A stretch of 64,000 bases of DNA. Origin: Rhodocyclaceae bacterium (lineage in GTDB: Bacteria > Pseudomonadota > Gammaproteobacteria > Burkholderiales > Rhodocyclaceae). This document shows, in pieces, positions 37,127-45,917 of this stretch. The position numbers were made by a program, and so were the translations under genes. Within the stretch, counting starts at the first letter, position 1. Each line of letters starts with the position of its first letter. The DNA is taken from assembly GCA_004379165.1 (NCBI GenBank), contig NKXK01000030.1, positions 38,180-102,179 on the forward strand. The letters are read 5' to 3'. The notes beneath the pieces were generated by a model, which was not told the origin of the DNA, ran no database searches, and saw only the letters and a list, made by a program, of their open reading frames with translations.

Positions 37127-39118
37127 ATGTCCGGCCTCAATCCCCAGCAACGCGAAGCAATCTACTATCTCGACGGTCCACTGCTGGTGCTGGCCGGTGC
37201 CGGTTCGGGCAAGACGCGCGTCATCACGCAGAAAATCGCCTATCTGGTGCAGGATTGCGGCTTCCAGCCGCGCAATATTGCCGCCATCACCTTCACCAAC
37301 AAGGCGGCCCAGGAAATGCATGAGCGGGTGGCCAAGCTGCTGACCGCTTCCGTCGCCAACGAACTGCAGATCTCGACCTTCCACTCGCTCGGCGTACGAA
37401 TCCTGCGCGAGGAAGCCAAGGTGCTGAGCTACAAGCCACGGTTTTCCATTTTCGATTCGGCTGACTGTGCCGGCATCATCGGCGACTGCGCGAAGACCGT
37501 GGACAAGGCGACACTGCGCCGGCTGCAGTCGATCATCTCCAACTGGAAGAACGCGCTGGTGACACCTGAAGCGGCGCGCCATCTGGCGACCAACGAACAC
37601 GAAGCGCTCGCCGCGGGCGCCTATCTCAGCTACGAAGCGACGCTGAAGGCCTATCAGGCCGTGGATTTCGACGACCTGATCGGGCTGCCTGTGAAGCTCT
37701 TCAGCGAGCATCCTGAAATCGCAGAGAAGTGGCAGAACCGACTGCGTTACCTGCTGGTCGACGAGTATCAGGATACCAACGCTTGCCAGTACCAGTTGCT
37801 CAAGTTGCTCACCGGCGTTCGCGCCCAGTTCACGGCCGTGGGCGACGACGATCAGGCGATTTACGGCTGGCGCGGTGCGGACATCGACAACCTTAAGAAG
37901 CTCCCGGCCGAATTCCCGGCACTCAAGGTGATCAAGCTCGAGCAGAACTATCGCTCGACGGTGCGCATCCTCAAGGCCGCCAACAATGTCATCGCCCACA
38001 ACGAAAAGTTGTTCGACAAGACCCTCTGGTCGGAGCTCGGGCATGGCGATCCGATCCACGTCACGGCCTGTCGCGACAATGAGGCCGAGTCCGAAAGCGT
38101 GGTCATGAAGCTGCAGGCGCACCGCTTCGAGCATCGCGGCAAGTTTCGCGATTACGCCATCCTCTACCGCTCCAACCATCAGGCGCGCCTGCTCGAAACC
38201 CAGCTTCGCAACCAGAAGGTTCCCTATCTGCTCTCCGGTGGCCAATCCTTTTTCGACAAAGCCGAGATCAAGGACATCACCAGCTACCTGCGCCTGCTGG
38301 CCAACGAGGACGATGATCCGGCCTTCATCCGTGCCGCGACCACGCCCAAGCGCGGCATCGGTGCGGCGACCTTGCAGGTGCTCGGGACCTATGCCGGCGA
38401 GCGGCATGTGTCGTTGTTCCATGCGGCCTTCGAACAGGGCTTTGCGCATCGCGTCGCGTCGCGTCAGTTGGAGCCGCTGCTGGAATTCTGCAACTTCATC
38501 AACCGCATCCAGCACCGCGCCAGCCGCGAGCCGGCGCATCAGGTTTTGCCTGATCTGCTCAAGGCCATCGACTACGAGGCTTTCCTCTACGACCATGAGG
38601 AAGCGCGCACTGCCCAGACACGGTGGGCCAATGTTTGCGAATTCGCTGACTGGCTGAACAAGAAAGGCGAGGAAGACGGCAAGACGCTGATCGACATGGT
38701 GCAGAGCATCGCGCTGATCAACATGCTGGAAAAACAGAACAGCGACGAATACGACGCGGTCCAGTTGTCGACGCTGCATGCTGCCAAGGGGCTGGAGTAC
38801 AAGCATGTCTTTCTTGTCGGTGTCGAGGAGGGCATCCTGCCCCATCGCGAGTCGCTGGATCCGGCCAAGCTGCAGGAGGAACGGCGGTTGATGTACGTCG
38901 GCATCACCCGCGCCCAGCGTTCGCTGCATATCAGCTATTGCGAAAAGCGCAAGCAGGCACGGGAACTCATTCCCTGCGAACCCTCGCGTTTCATCGCCGA
39001 GATGGGCAAGGACGATGTGCGTTTCACAGGGGGAAAACAGGCCACGCCGCCGGACAAGGCCACCGGCAGCGCCCGCCTGGATGCAATGAAAGCGTTGCTC
39101 GCTGGAAACAAGCGCTAA
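37127..39118 (+). CDS. rep: ATP-dependent DNA helicase Rep (UvrD/Rep family)
   Basis: A 663-residue superfamily 1A helicase that helps replication forks pass obstacles. Helicase motifs run in order: Q motif and LNPQQREAI, Walker A VLAGAGSGKTRVI (about residues 22-34), TFTNKAAQEMHERV, Walker B LLVDEYQDTNACQY, QAIYGWRGAD, EQNYRST, ILPHRES and VGITRAQRSL. Length fits Rep (E. coli 673) better than UvrD. It is monocistronic. Confidence 0.95.
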   Translation: MSGLNPQQREAIYYLDGPLLVLAGAGSGKTRVITQKIAYLVQDCGFQPRNIAAITFTNKAAQEMHERVAKLLTASVANELQISTFHSLGVRILREEAKVLSYKPRFSIFDSADCAGIIGDCAKTVDKATLRRLQSIISNWKNALVTPEAARHLATNEHEALAAGAYLSYEATLKAYQAVDFDDLIGLPVKLFSEHPEIAEKWQNRLRYLLVDEYQDTNACQYQLLKLLTGVRAQFTAVGDDDQAIYGWRGADIDNLKKLPAEFPALKVIKLEQNYRSTVRILKAANNVIAHNEKLFDKTLWSELGHGDPIHVTACRDNEAESESVVMKLQAHRFEHRGKFRDYAILYRSNHQARLLETQLRNQKVPYLLSGGQSFFDKAEIKDITSYLRLLANEDDDPAFIRAATTPKRGIGAATLQVLGTYAGERHVSLFHAAFEQGFAHRVASRQLEPLLEFCNFINRIQHRASREPAHQVLPDLLKAIDYEAFLYDHEEARTAQTRWANVCEFADWLNKKGEEDGKTLIDMVQSIALINMLEKQNSDEYDAVQLSTLHAAKGLEYKHVFLVGVEEGILPHRESLDPAKLQEERRLMYVGITRAQRSLHISYCEKRKQARELIPCEPSRFIAEMGKDDVRFTGGKQATPPDKATGSARLDAMKALLAGNKR

Positions 39119-39260
39119 CCGCTTGGTTACGGCACGTTACACCGGGTTACTTCTCTCCTGACATCGGGTGGCCGTCCGGCCGCGTTATTCGGCATAAGGC
39201 AGCGCAATCAGGCGCCCAGCCGGATAGTGAAACCAACCCAACGACTCAAGGAGATTAAAC

Positions 39261-39593
39261 ATGACCAAGCAACTGATCGCCCTCGCCATTGCCGCCACCT
39301 TTGGCATCGCCCACGCCGCTGACATCAAGCCGGCGGTTGCCGAAGTGAAGGCAGCCGCACCGGCCGCCGCCGCGGCAGTGGTCAAGGCCGAAGCACCAAA
39401 AATGGCTGAAGCCGTCAAGGCTGAGGTGAAGGCACCGGAAGCCAAACCGGCCGCTGCTGCCCAGGTCGAGGCGAAGAAGGAAGCTGTCGCGCCGGCCGCC
39501 AAGCCGGCAAAGAAGGTCAAGAAAGCCAAGCCCGCTGCTGCGGCAGCACCGGCCGCCGAGCCGGCCAAGGTCGCTGCCCCGGCGGCCAAGTAA
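39261..39593 (+). CDS. Ala/Lys-rich low-complexity exported protein
   Basis: A 110-residue protein with a signal peptide (MTKQLIALAIAATFGIAHA, cleavage after AHA about residue 19). Everything after it is low-complexity Ala, Lys, Pro, Val and Glu with repeats such as EVKAAAPAAAAAVVKAEAP and AKPAKKVKKAKPAAA, like histone H1 tails. No domain is visible and the mature part should be disordered and basic. It has a strong AAGGAG site and its own terminator, so it is probably well expressed. A periplasmic polyanion- or cell-wall-binding role is only a guess. Confidence 0.65.
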   Translation: MTKQLIALAIAATFGIAHAADIKPAVAEVKAAAPAAAAAVVKAEAPKMAEAVKAEVKAPEAKPAAAAQVEAKKEAVAPAAKPAKKVKKAKPAAAAAPAAEPAKVAAPAAK

Positions 39594-39642
39594 GCTTAAA
39601 GACGCCACCAGGCTGCGTCAGCCCTCCAAACGCTGATACAGC

Positions 39643-39669
39643 AAGGGCGCCCACAAGGCGCCCTTTTTC
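39643..39669 (+). terminator. Rho-independent terminator
   Basis: Stem AAGGGCGCC with GGCGCCCTT, loop CACAA, then a T run, about 50 bp after the Ala/Lys-rich gene. Confidence 0.9.
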
Positions 39670-39733
39670 TCGTTCACGAAACGTCCACGAAAAAGGGAGG
39701 CCGCAGCCCCCCTGATGTTGTTCTGCTTGGGTC

Positions 39734-40180
39734 TTACTTGACCTTGCTCAGCACGTAGTCGATGACGCCCTTGATTTCGGCGTCGGATAGATTGGCGCCA
39801 CCCTTCGGCGGCATTGCGCCCTTGCCGTTGGTCAGGCTCTTGATCAGACCATCCTTGCCCTGGCCGAGACGCGGCGCCCAGGCGCCCTTGTCATCGATCT
39901 TCGGTGCGCCGGCGGCGCCGGTGTTGTGGCAGGCGCCGCAAACCGAGTTGTAAACCGTGGCGCCGTCGCGCGGCGCGCCACCGGCAGCAGCAGCTTCAGC
40001 CTTCGCCAGCTCGAAACGGGCGACCGGCTGGATACGGACATCAGCTTCGCTGCTGACGTCGGCAGCAATACCGGAGGAGGTAGTCTTGCCAACGGTCAGA
40101 ATATAGACGCCAACCACCAGAACGACGGCGATGACGATCGTTGCCCACATGATGCTCTTGGATGAATGCTGCTCGGCCAT
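39734..40180 (-). CDS. Membrane-anchored cytochrome c (c5-like, class I)
   Basis: A 148-residue protein with one N-terminal membrane helix (IMWATIVIAVVLVVGVYIL, residues 11-29) acting as an uncleaved anchor. A periplasmic c-type domain follows with heme site VCGACHNTG and axial Met in KGAMPPKGG. The spacing and the C-terminal DAEIKGVIDYVLSKVK fit the cytochrome c5 type. Its partner is unknown. The start at 40180 is chosen because the upstream open frame is the leader/terminator region. Confidence 0.88.
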   Translation of the reverse strand: MAEQHSSKSIMWATIVIAVVLVVGVYILTVGKTTSSGIAADVSSEADVRIQPVARFELAKAEAAAAGGAPRDGATVYNSVCGACHNTGAAGAPKIDDKGAWAPRLGQGKDGLIKSLTNGKGAMPPKGGANLSDAEIKGVIDYVLSKVK

Positions 40181-40247
40181 GTTGATGTACCTCGATGCAC
40201 AAGAATAAAGGTACGCAATTATAACGGCTTGAGCATGATCAGCGGGC

Positions 40248-40335
40248 AAAAAAAACCCCGCACGCGGCGGGGTCGAAAATTCTCGAAAGGGGGAGTTTCG
40301 AGAGGAGGGGTTCAATGCACAGTTGCAGTTTAGGC
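40248..40335 (-). ncRNA. Candidate C-rich small RNA
   Basis: On the minus strand a strong terminator stands alone (ACCCCGC-loop-GCGGGGT near 40255..40273 followed by eight T), with no minus-strand gene ending at it. Just upstream is a second hairpin (CTCGAAA at 40282..40288 with TTTCGAG at 40296..40302) whose loop reads CTCCCCC, preceded by CCCCTCCTCTCG. C-rich, anti-Shine-Dalgarno-like loops followed by a terminator are typical of several betaproteobacterial sRNAs. The 5' end is a guess, based on a possible TAAACT -10 near 40337. No homologue was checked. Confidence 0.35.
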
Positions 40336-40660
40336 GCGCACCGGCCAGAAGTCTGTCGTGCTTTCGTAGCCTTGTGTAACAGAATGTAGTCCGCATTGTT
40401 GCGTTGCGGCATGACAAGCCGGCGGGCACTGCGTAGAGTGGCTAAGCGGTGAACTATATCGCTGTTGCAAGTGCAGAACGGTATTTTGTCATTCAGCAGG
40501 ATGCAGGTGCAAAAGTCGAGACAGAAAGGCCACAGGTTGGCGTCAGGGCAGGTGTGCCGGGCGCCTTGCAGATGGTACGGGTGTCGTATTTGCCAGCAAC
40601 TGGTCGCGCCGCATGGTTCAGGCGGCATATTTGCAAGCAGTTCATCATGGAGGAGACGCC
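40336..40660. other. Intergenic region before the AOR operon
   Basis: This stretch between the divergent cytochrome c and aorA genes holds no convincing protein gene. The small open frames seen on both strands lack ribosome sites and similarity. The TTGCAAGTGCAGAA and TGCAGGTGCAAAA segments near 40465 and 40502 form a weak direct repeat that could be part of the AOR promoter. I could not assign a clear -35/-10 pair or a known regulator box. A GGAGGAG ribosome site at 40649 serves aorA. Confidence 0.4.
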
Positions 40661-41137
40661 ATGCAGAAATCGCTTCACATCGATCCAGCCAAATGCACAG
40701 GGTGTTTGCAGTGCGAAATGGCATGTTCCTATGAGCACACGGGTGTGATCAACCCGGCCAAATCCCGAATCAAGGTATTCAATTTCGAGCATGAAGGGCG
40801 CAAGGTGCCCTATACATGCACGCAATGTGCCGATGCGTGGTGCATGAACGCCTGCCCGGTTGAGGCGATTGTCATTGATGTCGCGACCGGGGCCAAAATC
40901 GTCAAGGAGGCAACCTGCGTCGGGTGCAAGGTGTGCACCATCGCCTGTCCGTTCGGCACGGTCAATTACATGGCAGATGTCGGCAAGGTGCAGAAGTGCG
41001 ATCTCTGCGCCGGGGATCCGAAGTGCGTCAGCGCTTGTCCGACCGCTGCCATCACTTATGTCGATGCGGACTGGACCGGGCTGGACCGCATGCGCGCCTG
41101 GGCCGCCAAGGCCAACACCGCATCCGTTTCGGCTTGA
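40661..41137 (+). CDS. aorA: Polyferredoxin subunit of aldehyde oxidoreductase (AorA)
   Basis: A 158-residue four-cluster ferredoxin with Cys groups CTGCLQCEMAC (residues 12-22), CTQCADAWCMNAC, CVGCKVCTIAC and CDLCAGDPKCVSAC: sixteen ligands for four [4Fe-4S] clusters. In the Aromatoleum-type AOR this subunit moves electrons from the tungsten protein to the flavoprotein and can polymerise into wires. The ATG at 40661 follows a GGAGGAG site; no signal peptide, so cytoplasmic. aorB follows after 12 bp. Confidence 0.9.
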   Translation: MQKSLHIDPAKCTGCLQCEMACSYEHTGVINPAKSRIKVFNFEHEGRKVPYTCTQCADAWCMNACPVEAIVIDVATGAKIVKEATCVGCKVCTIACPFGTVNYMADVGKVQKCDLCAGDPKCVSACPTAAITYVDADWTGLDRMRAWAAKANTASVSA

Positions 41138-41149
41138 GGAGGAGAGATC

Positions 41150-42997
41150 ATGGGATGGAATCGTAAAGTCCTGCGTGTGAATCTCACCGCTGGCACCTGC
41201 ACCCCCGAGCCGCTGAACATGGCCTGGGCCAACGACTATCTGGGCTCGCGTGGCCTGGCGTCAAAGTATCTGGTCGAGGAAATCGACCCCAAGGTGGATC
41301 CGCTGTCACCGGACAACAAGATGATCATGGCGACTGGACCATTGACTGGCACCATGGCCTCGACCGGCGGGCGCTATACCGTCGTCACCAAGGGCGCGCT
41401 GACCAATGCCATTGCCTGTTCCAATTCCGGCGGCTATTTCGGTGCCGAGATGAAATTCGCCGGCTGGGACATGGTTGTTTTTGAAGGCAAGTCACCAAAG
41501 CCGGTCTATCTCTATCTGGAGAACGACAAGGCCGAACTGCGTTGCGCTGCCCACCTGTGGGGCAAGACCTGCTGGGAAACCGAGGAAACGATCAAGGCCA
41601 GTCATCAGGATCCGCAGATCAAGGTGTCGTCGATCGGCGCCGCAGGTGAGAATCAGGTGTTGTTTGCATGTATCGTCAATGACCTGCACCGCGCGGCCGG
41701 ACGCTCCGGGGTCGGTGCCGTGATGGGGTCGAAGAATCTCAAGGCCGTTGCCATTCGCGGGACCAAGGGCGTTTCAGGGATCAAGGATTTCCCGGCCTTC
41801 CTGCAGGCGACCCAGGCGGGCAAGAAGGTGCTCGCCGACAACGCGGTCACCGGCCAGGGGCTGCCCAAGTACGGCACACAGGTGCTGATGAACGTGATCA
41901 ACGAAATGGGCGCCCTGCCGACGCGTAACCACCGTGACGTGCAATTCGAGGAAGCCGGCAAGATTTCCGCCGAAGCCATGCACGAGAAGCGGCCGACCGA
42001 TGGCAAGGCGCATCTGGTCACCAACGCCGCCTGTTTCGGCTGCACCATCGCCTGTGGTCGCATTTCCAAGATCGATGAGACGCATTTCAGTGTCAAGAAC
42101 AGCCCGAAGTACTGGGGGGCTTCCGGCGGGCTGGAGTACGAGGCCGCCTGGGCGCTGGGGGCAGCCAATGGTGTCGGCGATCTCGAGGCCTTGCACTATG
42201 CCAACATGCTCTGTAACGAGCACGGCATGGACCCGATTTCCTTCGGTGCGACCGTTGGTGCGGCGATGGAACTTTACGATCTCGGCATCCTGACAAAAGA
42301 ACAGATTGGTCTGGAGGCGCAGTTCGGGTCGGCCGAGGCGCTGTGCAAGCTGGTCGAGATGACGGCGCATGGCGAGGGCTTCGGCAAGGAACTTGGCATG
42401 GGCAGCGCCCGCATGTGCGCCAAGTATGGCAAGCCGGAGCTGTCGATGAGCGTCAAGGGCCAGGAGTTTCCGGCTTACGATTCGCGTGGCATTCAGGGCA
42501 TGGGCCTGACTTATGCCACTTCCAACCGCGGTGCCTGCCACTTGCGCTCCTACACTGTTGCTTCCGAGGTGCTCGGCATTCCGGTCAAGACCGATCCGCT
42601 GACCACCGATGGCAAGCCGGAGCTGGTCAAGGCTTTTCAGGACGCGACTTCAGTGTTCGATGCGGCCGGGATCTGCATTTTTACCAGCTTCGCCTGGACG
42701 CTGGCCGATGTGCAGCCACAGGTGCAGGCCGCCTGCGAGGGCGACTGGTCGATGGACAAGCTGAATCTGGTCGGTGAGCGAATCTGGAACATGGAGCGCC
42801 AGTTCAATCTGGCCGCCGGCTTGACTGCTGCCGACGATGACCTGCCACCACGCCTGAAGACCGAACCGGCCAAAACCGGCCCGGCCAAGGGCTTGGTCAA
42901 TGGCATCGACAAGATGAAGCCGGAGTACTACAAGATCCGCGGTTGGGACAGCAACGGCGTGCCGGACAAGGCCACCCTGGACCGCCTCGGCCTCTGA
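41150..42997 (+). CDS. aorB: Tungsten-containing aldehyde:ferredoxin oxidoreductase (AorB)
   Basis: A 615-residue AOR-family catalytic subunit that oxidises aldehydes to acids (and can reduce acids at low potential) on a tungsten bis-pyranopterin. It starts WNRKVLRVNLTAGTCTPEPL, with SRGLASKYLVEEIDP and ATGPLTGTMASTGGRYTV in the cofactor-binding first domain. The [4Fe-4S] site is CFGCTIAC near residue 296, with the distant fourth Cys in DAAGICIFTSF near 509. Length is normal. It is next to tungstate transport and pyranopterin genes in the same window, which supports W use. Confidence 0.95.
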   Translation: MGWNRKVLRVNLTAGTCTPEPLNMAWANDYLGSRGLASKYLVEEIDPKVDPLSPDNKMIMATGPLTGTMASTGGRYTVVTKGALTNAIACSNSGGYFGAEMKFAGWDMVVFEGKSPKPVYLYLENDKAELRCAAHLWGKTCWETEETIKASHQDPQIKVSSIGAAGENQVLFACIVNDLHRAAGRSGVGAVMGSKNLKAVAIRGTKGVSGIKDFPAFLQATQAGKKVLADNAVTGQGLPKYGTQVLMNVINEMGALPTRNHRDVQFEEAGKISAEAMHEKRPTDGKAHLVTNAACFGCTIACGRISKIDETHFSVKNSPKYWGASGGLEYEAAWALGAANGVGDLEALHYANMLCNEHGMDPISFGATVGAAMELYDLGILTKEQIGLEAQFGSAEALCKLVEMTAHGEGFGKELGMGSARMCAKYGKPELSMSVKGQEFPAYDSRGIQGMGLTYATSNRGACHLRSYTVASEVLGIPVKTDPLTTDGKPELVKAFQDATSVFDAAGICIFTSFAWTLADVQPQVQAACEGDWSMDKLNLVGERIWNMERQFNLAAGLTAADDDLPPRLKTEPAKTGPAKGLVNGIDKMKPEYYKIRGWDSNGVPDKATLDRLGL

Positions 42998-43056
42998 GCG
43001 GCACTTGCGGGGCGGTGCATTGCGCCGCCCCGCGTTCTCCCTGACGGAGCACGGAC

Positions 43057-44316
43057 ATGAAACACATCATTCTCGGCAACGGGCCGGCCGGCGTCGTTGC
43101 CGCCGAGGCTCTGCGCCAGGCCGCCCCGGCTGACGACATCCTGCTGGTCGGTAGCGAGCCGGAGCCGCCGTATTCGCGAATGGCGATTCCCTATCTGCTT
43201 GAAGGCAATATCGACGAAGCAGGTACTTACCTGCGCAAAAGTGAAGGCCATTTCGAGTCGATGTGCATCCGCCAGAAGCAGGGGCGGGCGGTTGCGGTGA
43301 ACACGGAAAAGCGCACGATTTTGTTCGATGACGGGCGTTTCGAGGATTTCGACCGCTTGCTGATTGCGACTGGTTCGCACCCGGTGCGGCCGCCGATTCC
43401 CGGTATCGACCTGCCCGAAGTGCAAACCTGCTGGACGCTGGCTGACGCCCGCGCCATCACCGAACGGGCGAAGCCTGGCAGCCGGGTAGTGCAGCTCGGC
43501 GCCGGTTTCATCGGCTGTATCATCATGGAGGCGCTGGTCAAACGCGGTGTCGACCTGACCGTGGTCGAGATGGGCGACCGGCTGGTGCCGCGGATGATGA
43601 CGCCGGCTGCAGGTGGCATGATCCGGCGCTGGGTTGAAAGCAAAGGGATACGGGTTCGTACCGGGGCCGGCGTCGAATGCATTGAGGCGGGATCGTCGTC
43701 ACCGCTCATTGTCGCGCTGACGACAGGCGAACACCTTGCGTGCGATCTGTTGATTGTTGCTGCCGGGGTTGCGCCCAACGTCGCCTTCCTTGAGGGCACC
43801 GATGTGCACGTGGCCAAGGGTGTGCTGGTCGATGATGGCATGCAGACTTCGGTGCCCGGCATCTATGCGGCGGGCGATGTTGCCGAGGCCCCCGATCTAT
43901 TCAGCGGCCGCCATCTGGTGGCCGCAATCCAGCCCAATGCCGCCGATCAGGCGCGGATTGCGGCGCTCAACATGGCTTGCCGTGACGGCGCGCAGCGGGC
44001 GCGGATGAAAGGCGTGCTGGCGATCAACGTGCTCGATTCACTGGGCATGATTTCCTCATCCTTCGGCGAATGGCAGGGGGTCAAGGATGGTGATGGCGTC
44101 GAACTGGCCGACGAGGCGAATGGCCGTTATCTCAGCCTGCAGTTTCAGGGTGATGTGCTGATTGGCGCCACGGCGATCGGCTGGACGCAGCATATCGGCA
44201 TCCTGCGCGGCCTGATTCAGTCTAAGACTCGGCTCGGCGAATGGAAGGCCCGGCTGCTGGCCTCGCCGACCCGCTTCGTCGAAGCGTATATCGCCTGCCA
44301 GCGTCCTGCCAGCTAG
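43057..44316 (+). CDS. aorC: FAD/NAD-dependent oxidoreductase subunit (AorC)
   Basis: A 419-residue pyridine-nucleotide disulfide-type flavoprotein. The FAD motif is ILGNGPAGVVAAEAL at the N terminus, the NAD motif is VVQLGAGFIGCIIMEAL near residue 147, and GIYAAGDVAEAPD closes the FAD site. In the Aromatoleum enzyme this subunit passes electrons to NAD+, making AOR NAD-linked. It lies 59 bp after aorB and 3 bp before aorD. No redox Cys pair is seen, as expected for this group. Confidence 0.9.
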   Translation: MKHIILGNGPAGVVAAEALRQAAPADDILLVGSEPEPPYSRMAIPYLLEGNIDEAGTYLRKSEGHFESMCIRQKQGRAVAVNTEKRTILFDDGRFEDFDRLLIATGSHPVRPPIPGIDLPEVQTCWTLADARAITERAKPGSRVVQLGAGFIGCIIMEALVKRGVDLTVVEMGDRLVPRMMTPAAGGMIRRWVESKGIRVRTGAGVECIEAGSSSPLIVALTTGEHLACDLLIVAAGVAPNVAFLEGTDVHVAKGVLVDDGMQTSVPGIYAAGDVAEAPDLFSGRHLVAAIQPNAADQARIAALNMACRDGAQRARMKGVLAINVLDSLGMISSSFGEWQGVKDGDGVELADEANGRYLSLQFQGDVLIGATAIGWTQHIGILRGLIQSKTRLGEWKARLLASPTRFVEAYIACQRPAS

Positions 44317-44319
44317 GTC

Positions 44320-44571
44320 ATGAAGGTGACCTTGAAGCTTTACGCCACCCTCGCCGACTACCTGCCGGCGGGGGCGCGCAATAACCGGGTCGAGTTGGAC
44401 GTGGCGGATGCTGCTACGGTGAACGCGGTTTTGGCGCCATTTTCACTGCCACCAAAACTGACGCATCTGGTCTTGATCAACGGTGTCTTTGTTCCGCCGG
44501 AGGCACGCGACAGCACGCCATTGGCCGAAGGCGATGCGCTGGCGGTCTGGCCGCCGATCGCCGGCGGCTGA
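44320..44571 (+). CDS. aorD: MoaD/ThiS-like sulfur carrier (AorD)
   Basis: An 83-residue ubiquitin-fold protein ending in the essential Gly-Gly (VWPPIAGG), with KLYATLADYLPAG at the start. MoaD proteins donate sulfur for the dithiolene of molybdopterin after activation by MoeB. This copy is dedicated to the AOR operon and may serve the tungsten cofactor specifically. It begins 3 bp after aorC. Confidence 0.88.
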   Translation: MKVTLKLYATLADYLPAGARNNRVELDVADAATVNAVLAPFSLPPKLTHLVLINGVFVPPEARDSTPLAEGDALAVWPPIAGG

Positions 44572-44581
44572 GCCGGTCAAA

Positions 44582-44899
44582 GTGGCGCTTCCATGGAGTC
44601 GCCAGCGGCAGCGAGTGATGAACTGCACGCCGGCCGAATTCCGGCGGGCGCTGGTGCAGGCCTTCGGTACTGAGGTCAGCGGTGATCTGAAGGCGCTTCG
44701 GCTGAGGCGCGGCCCTGTGACCCTGGCGTTCCGGATGCATCCGGAAGCAGGTCGGCAGCTCGGTCTGCTGCACATCGCCGCTCTGCATGTCGATATCTCG
44801 GTCGAGCACGGCGAAGACAGTGATGACAGTGATGACCACAGCGCCGTGACCGCGCTGCTGGCGGAAGTCGACCGCGCGACCCTGCGCGGCGGCGGTTAG
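44582..44899 (+). CDS. Small AOR accessory protein (AorE-like)
   Basis: A 105-residue protein from GTG 44582, or 93 residues from ATG 44618; neither start has a strong ribosome site. It is the fifth gene of the AOR operon. The middle part FRRALVQAFGTEVSGDLKAL and VTLAFRMHPEAGRQLGLLHI alternates strands and helices. A short acidic run (EDSDDSDDH) stands before the final helix. I do not recognise a domain. Its position matches the fifth small gene of the Aromatoleum aor operon, thought to help maturation. Confidence 0.6.
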   Translation: MALPWSRQRQRVMNCTPAEFRRALVQAFGTEVSGDLKALRLRRGPVTLAFRMHPEAGRQLGLLHIAALHVDISVEHGEDSDDSDDHSAVTALLAEVDRATLRGGG

Positions 44900-44908
44900 A
44901 TCGGGCGC

Positions 44909-45091
44909 TTACTGCTCGATTTTGCAGATGATGACCGCGTCGCCCGGTACCTGGTAATCGGCGGCGAGTGCGGCGCGGGCGATATCTTCGATCGACTGGC
45001 CATCGGTGGTGACAATGCGGCGGGCGGCGCTGAAATCGGCCGGCAGGCCGGCGCGGTCGCGGGTAATACGGAAATGAACCTTGACTAGCAT
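44909..45091 (-). CDS. Small conserved-looking protein, 60 residues
   Basis: A 60-residue protein (MLVKVHFRITRDRAGLPADF ...) with a beta-start and alternating helix, ending VIICKIEQ. The ATG has a GGAG site 9 bp upstream and coding-like composition. It ends 10 bp from the convergent AOR operon. I do not recognise a family, and its short length lowers confidence. Confidence 0.5.
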   Translation of the reverse strand: MLVKVHFRITRDRAGLPADFSAARRIVTTDGQSIEDIARAALAADYQVPGDAVIICKIEQ

Positions 45092-45258
45092 TTTGCTGGA
45101 CTCCGAGTGTGACTTTTATGATTTGCGCGCATTTTAGTCACTGGGCTCGGTCGATCCATTGGGGTTTTCCACAGGTAGGGCGAGACGGTAAAGACGATCT
45201 GCCTCAAGGCGCCGGCACGCGAAGTACGCTCGATTCCATCGGTGCGGCAGCGCGCTGC

Positions 45259-45858
45259 CTAATCCCGTTCGAAGTCCGATAGCTCCTCGCGGGTGTTGAT
45301 GTTTTCGAAGGCTGCAGCGACATCGTCAAAGGGAACGTCGACGACGTTCAGCGTTGCGTACCAGCGAGCGAATTTGCGTTCACCACTCGCCAGAAAGTCG
45401 GTCAGGTGCGGAAGGAGGCAGCGCTTGCCGAGACAAAAGACAGGGTGTTGCTGATCAAAGGTACGGGCAACGGCGAGATCGGCGTCAGCTGCGGTCAACG
45501 CGGAAAACAGGCGAAAAACCAGATCGTCCGGAAGAAAGGGGGAATCGCAGGGGGCGGTAGCGACCAGTGGCGTCTCCGCTGCGGACAAGGCGGCGTGCAG
45601 TCCGGCGAGTGGTCCGGCAAAGCCCGGCACCTGGTCAGTGACTACCGGGCAGCCGAATTCCGCATATCGCTCAAGGTTCTGGTTCGCACTGATCATCAGG
45701 TAGCCGACCTGAGACTGGAGACGGTCGACGACCCAGGCCGCCAACGGTTTGCCGCGCAGGCGCTGCATTCCCTTGTCCACGCCACCCATGCGGCGACCCT
45801 GGCCGCCGGCGAGGACGACACCGGTAATAAGTTCGCGAGCATCACTGAACGTGTTCAT
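45259..45858 (-). CDS. mobA: Molybdenum cofactor guanylyltransferase MobA
   Basis: A 199-residue nucleotidyltransferase that adds GMP to molybdopterin to make bis-MGD, needed for formate dehydrogenase. The nucleotide site is VVLAGGQGRRMGGVDKGMQRL near the N terminus, then APCDSPFLPDDL with the metal-binding Asp. Length is normal (E. coli 194). It lies in the same strand group as the sel/fdh genes. One dispersed-repeat copy lies inside (RLFSALTAA on the protein). Confidence 0.95.
   Translation of the reverse strand: MNTFSDARELITGVVLAGGQGRRMGGVDKGMQRLRGKPLAAWVVDRLQSQVGYLMISANQNLERYAEFGCPVVTDQVPGFAGPLAGLHAALSAAETPLVATAPCDSPFLPDDLVFRLFSALTAADADLAVARTFDQQHPVFCLGKRCLLPHLTDFLASGERKFARWYATLNVVDVPFDDVAAAFENINTREELSDFERD
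45489..45522 (+). repeat. Dispersed repeat (family R33), copy 10, inside mobA
   Basis: Plus-strand CTGCGGTCAACGCGG, AAAACAGG, CGAAAAACCAG. It is antisense to mobA and reads RLFSALTA on the MobA protein. It is nearly identical to the copy in selB. Confidence 0.8.
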
Positions 45859-45917
45859 GGCTTGAATGTCTCCTTAGCCGCAAATTCTGGCGCTTGCCGA
45901 CTCCAGCCTCGGCAGTG

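Noticed and set aside
37040..38929. 629-codon open frame on the minus strand opposite rep
   Set aside because: It is a shadow of the rep helicase gene; no recognisable motif and no ribosome site.
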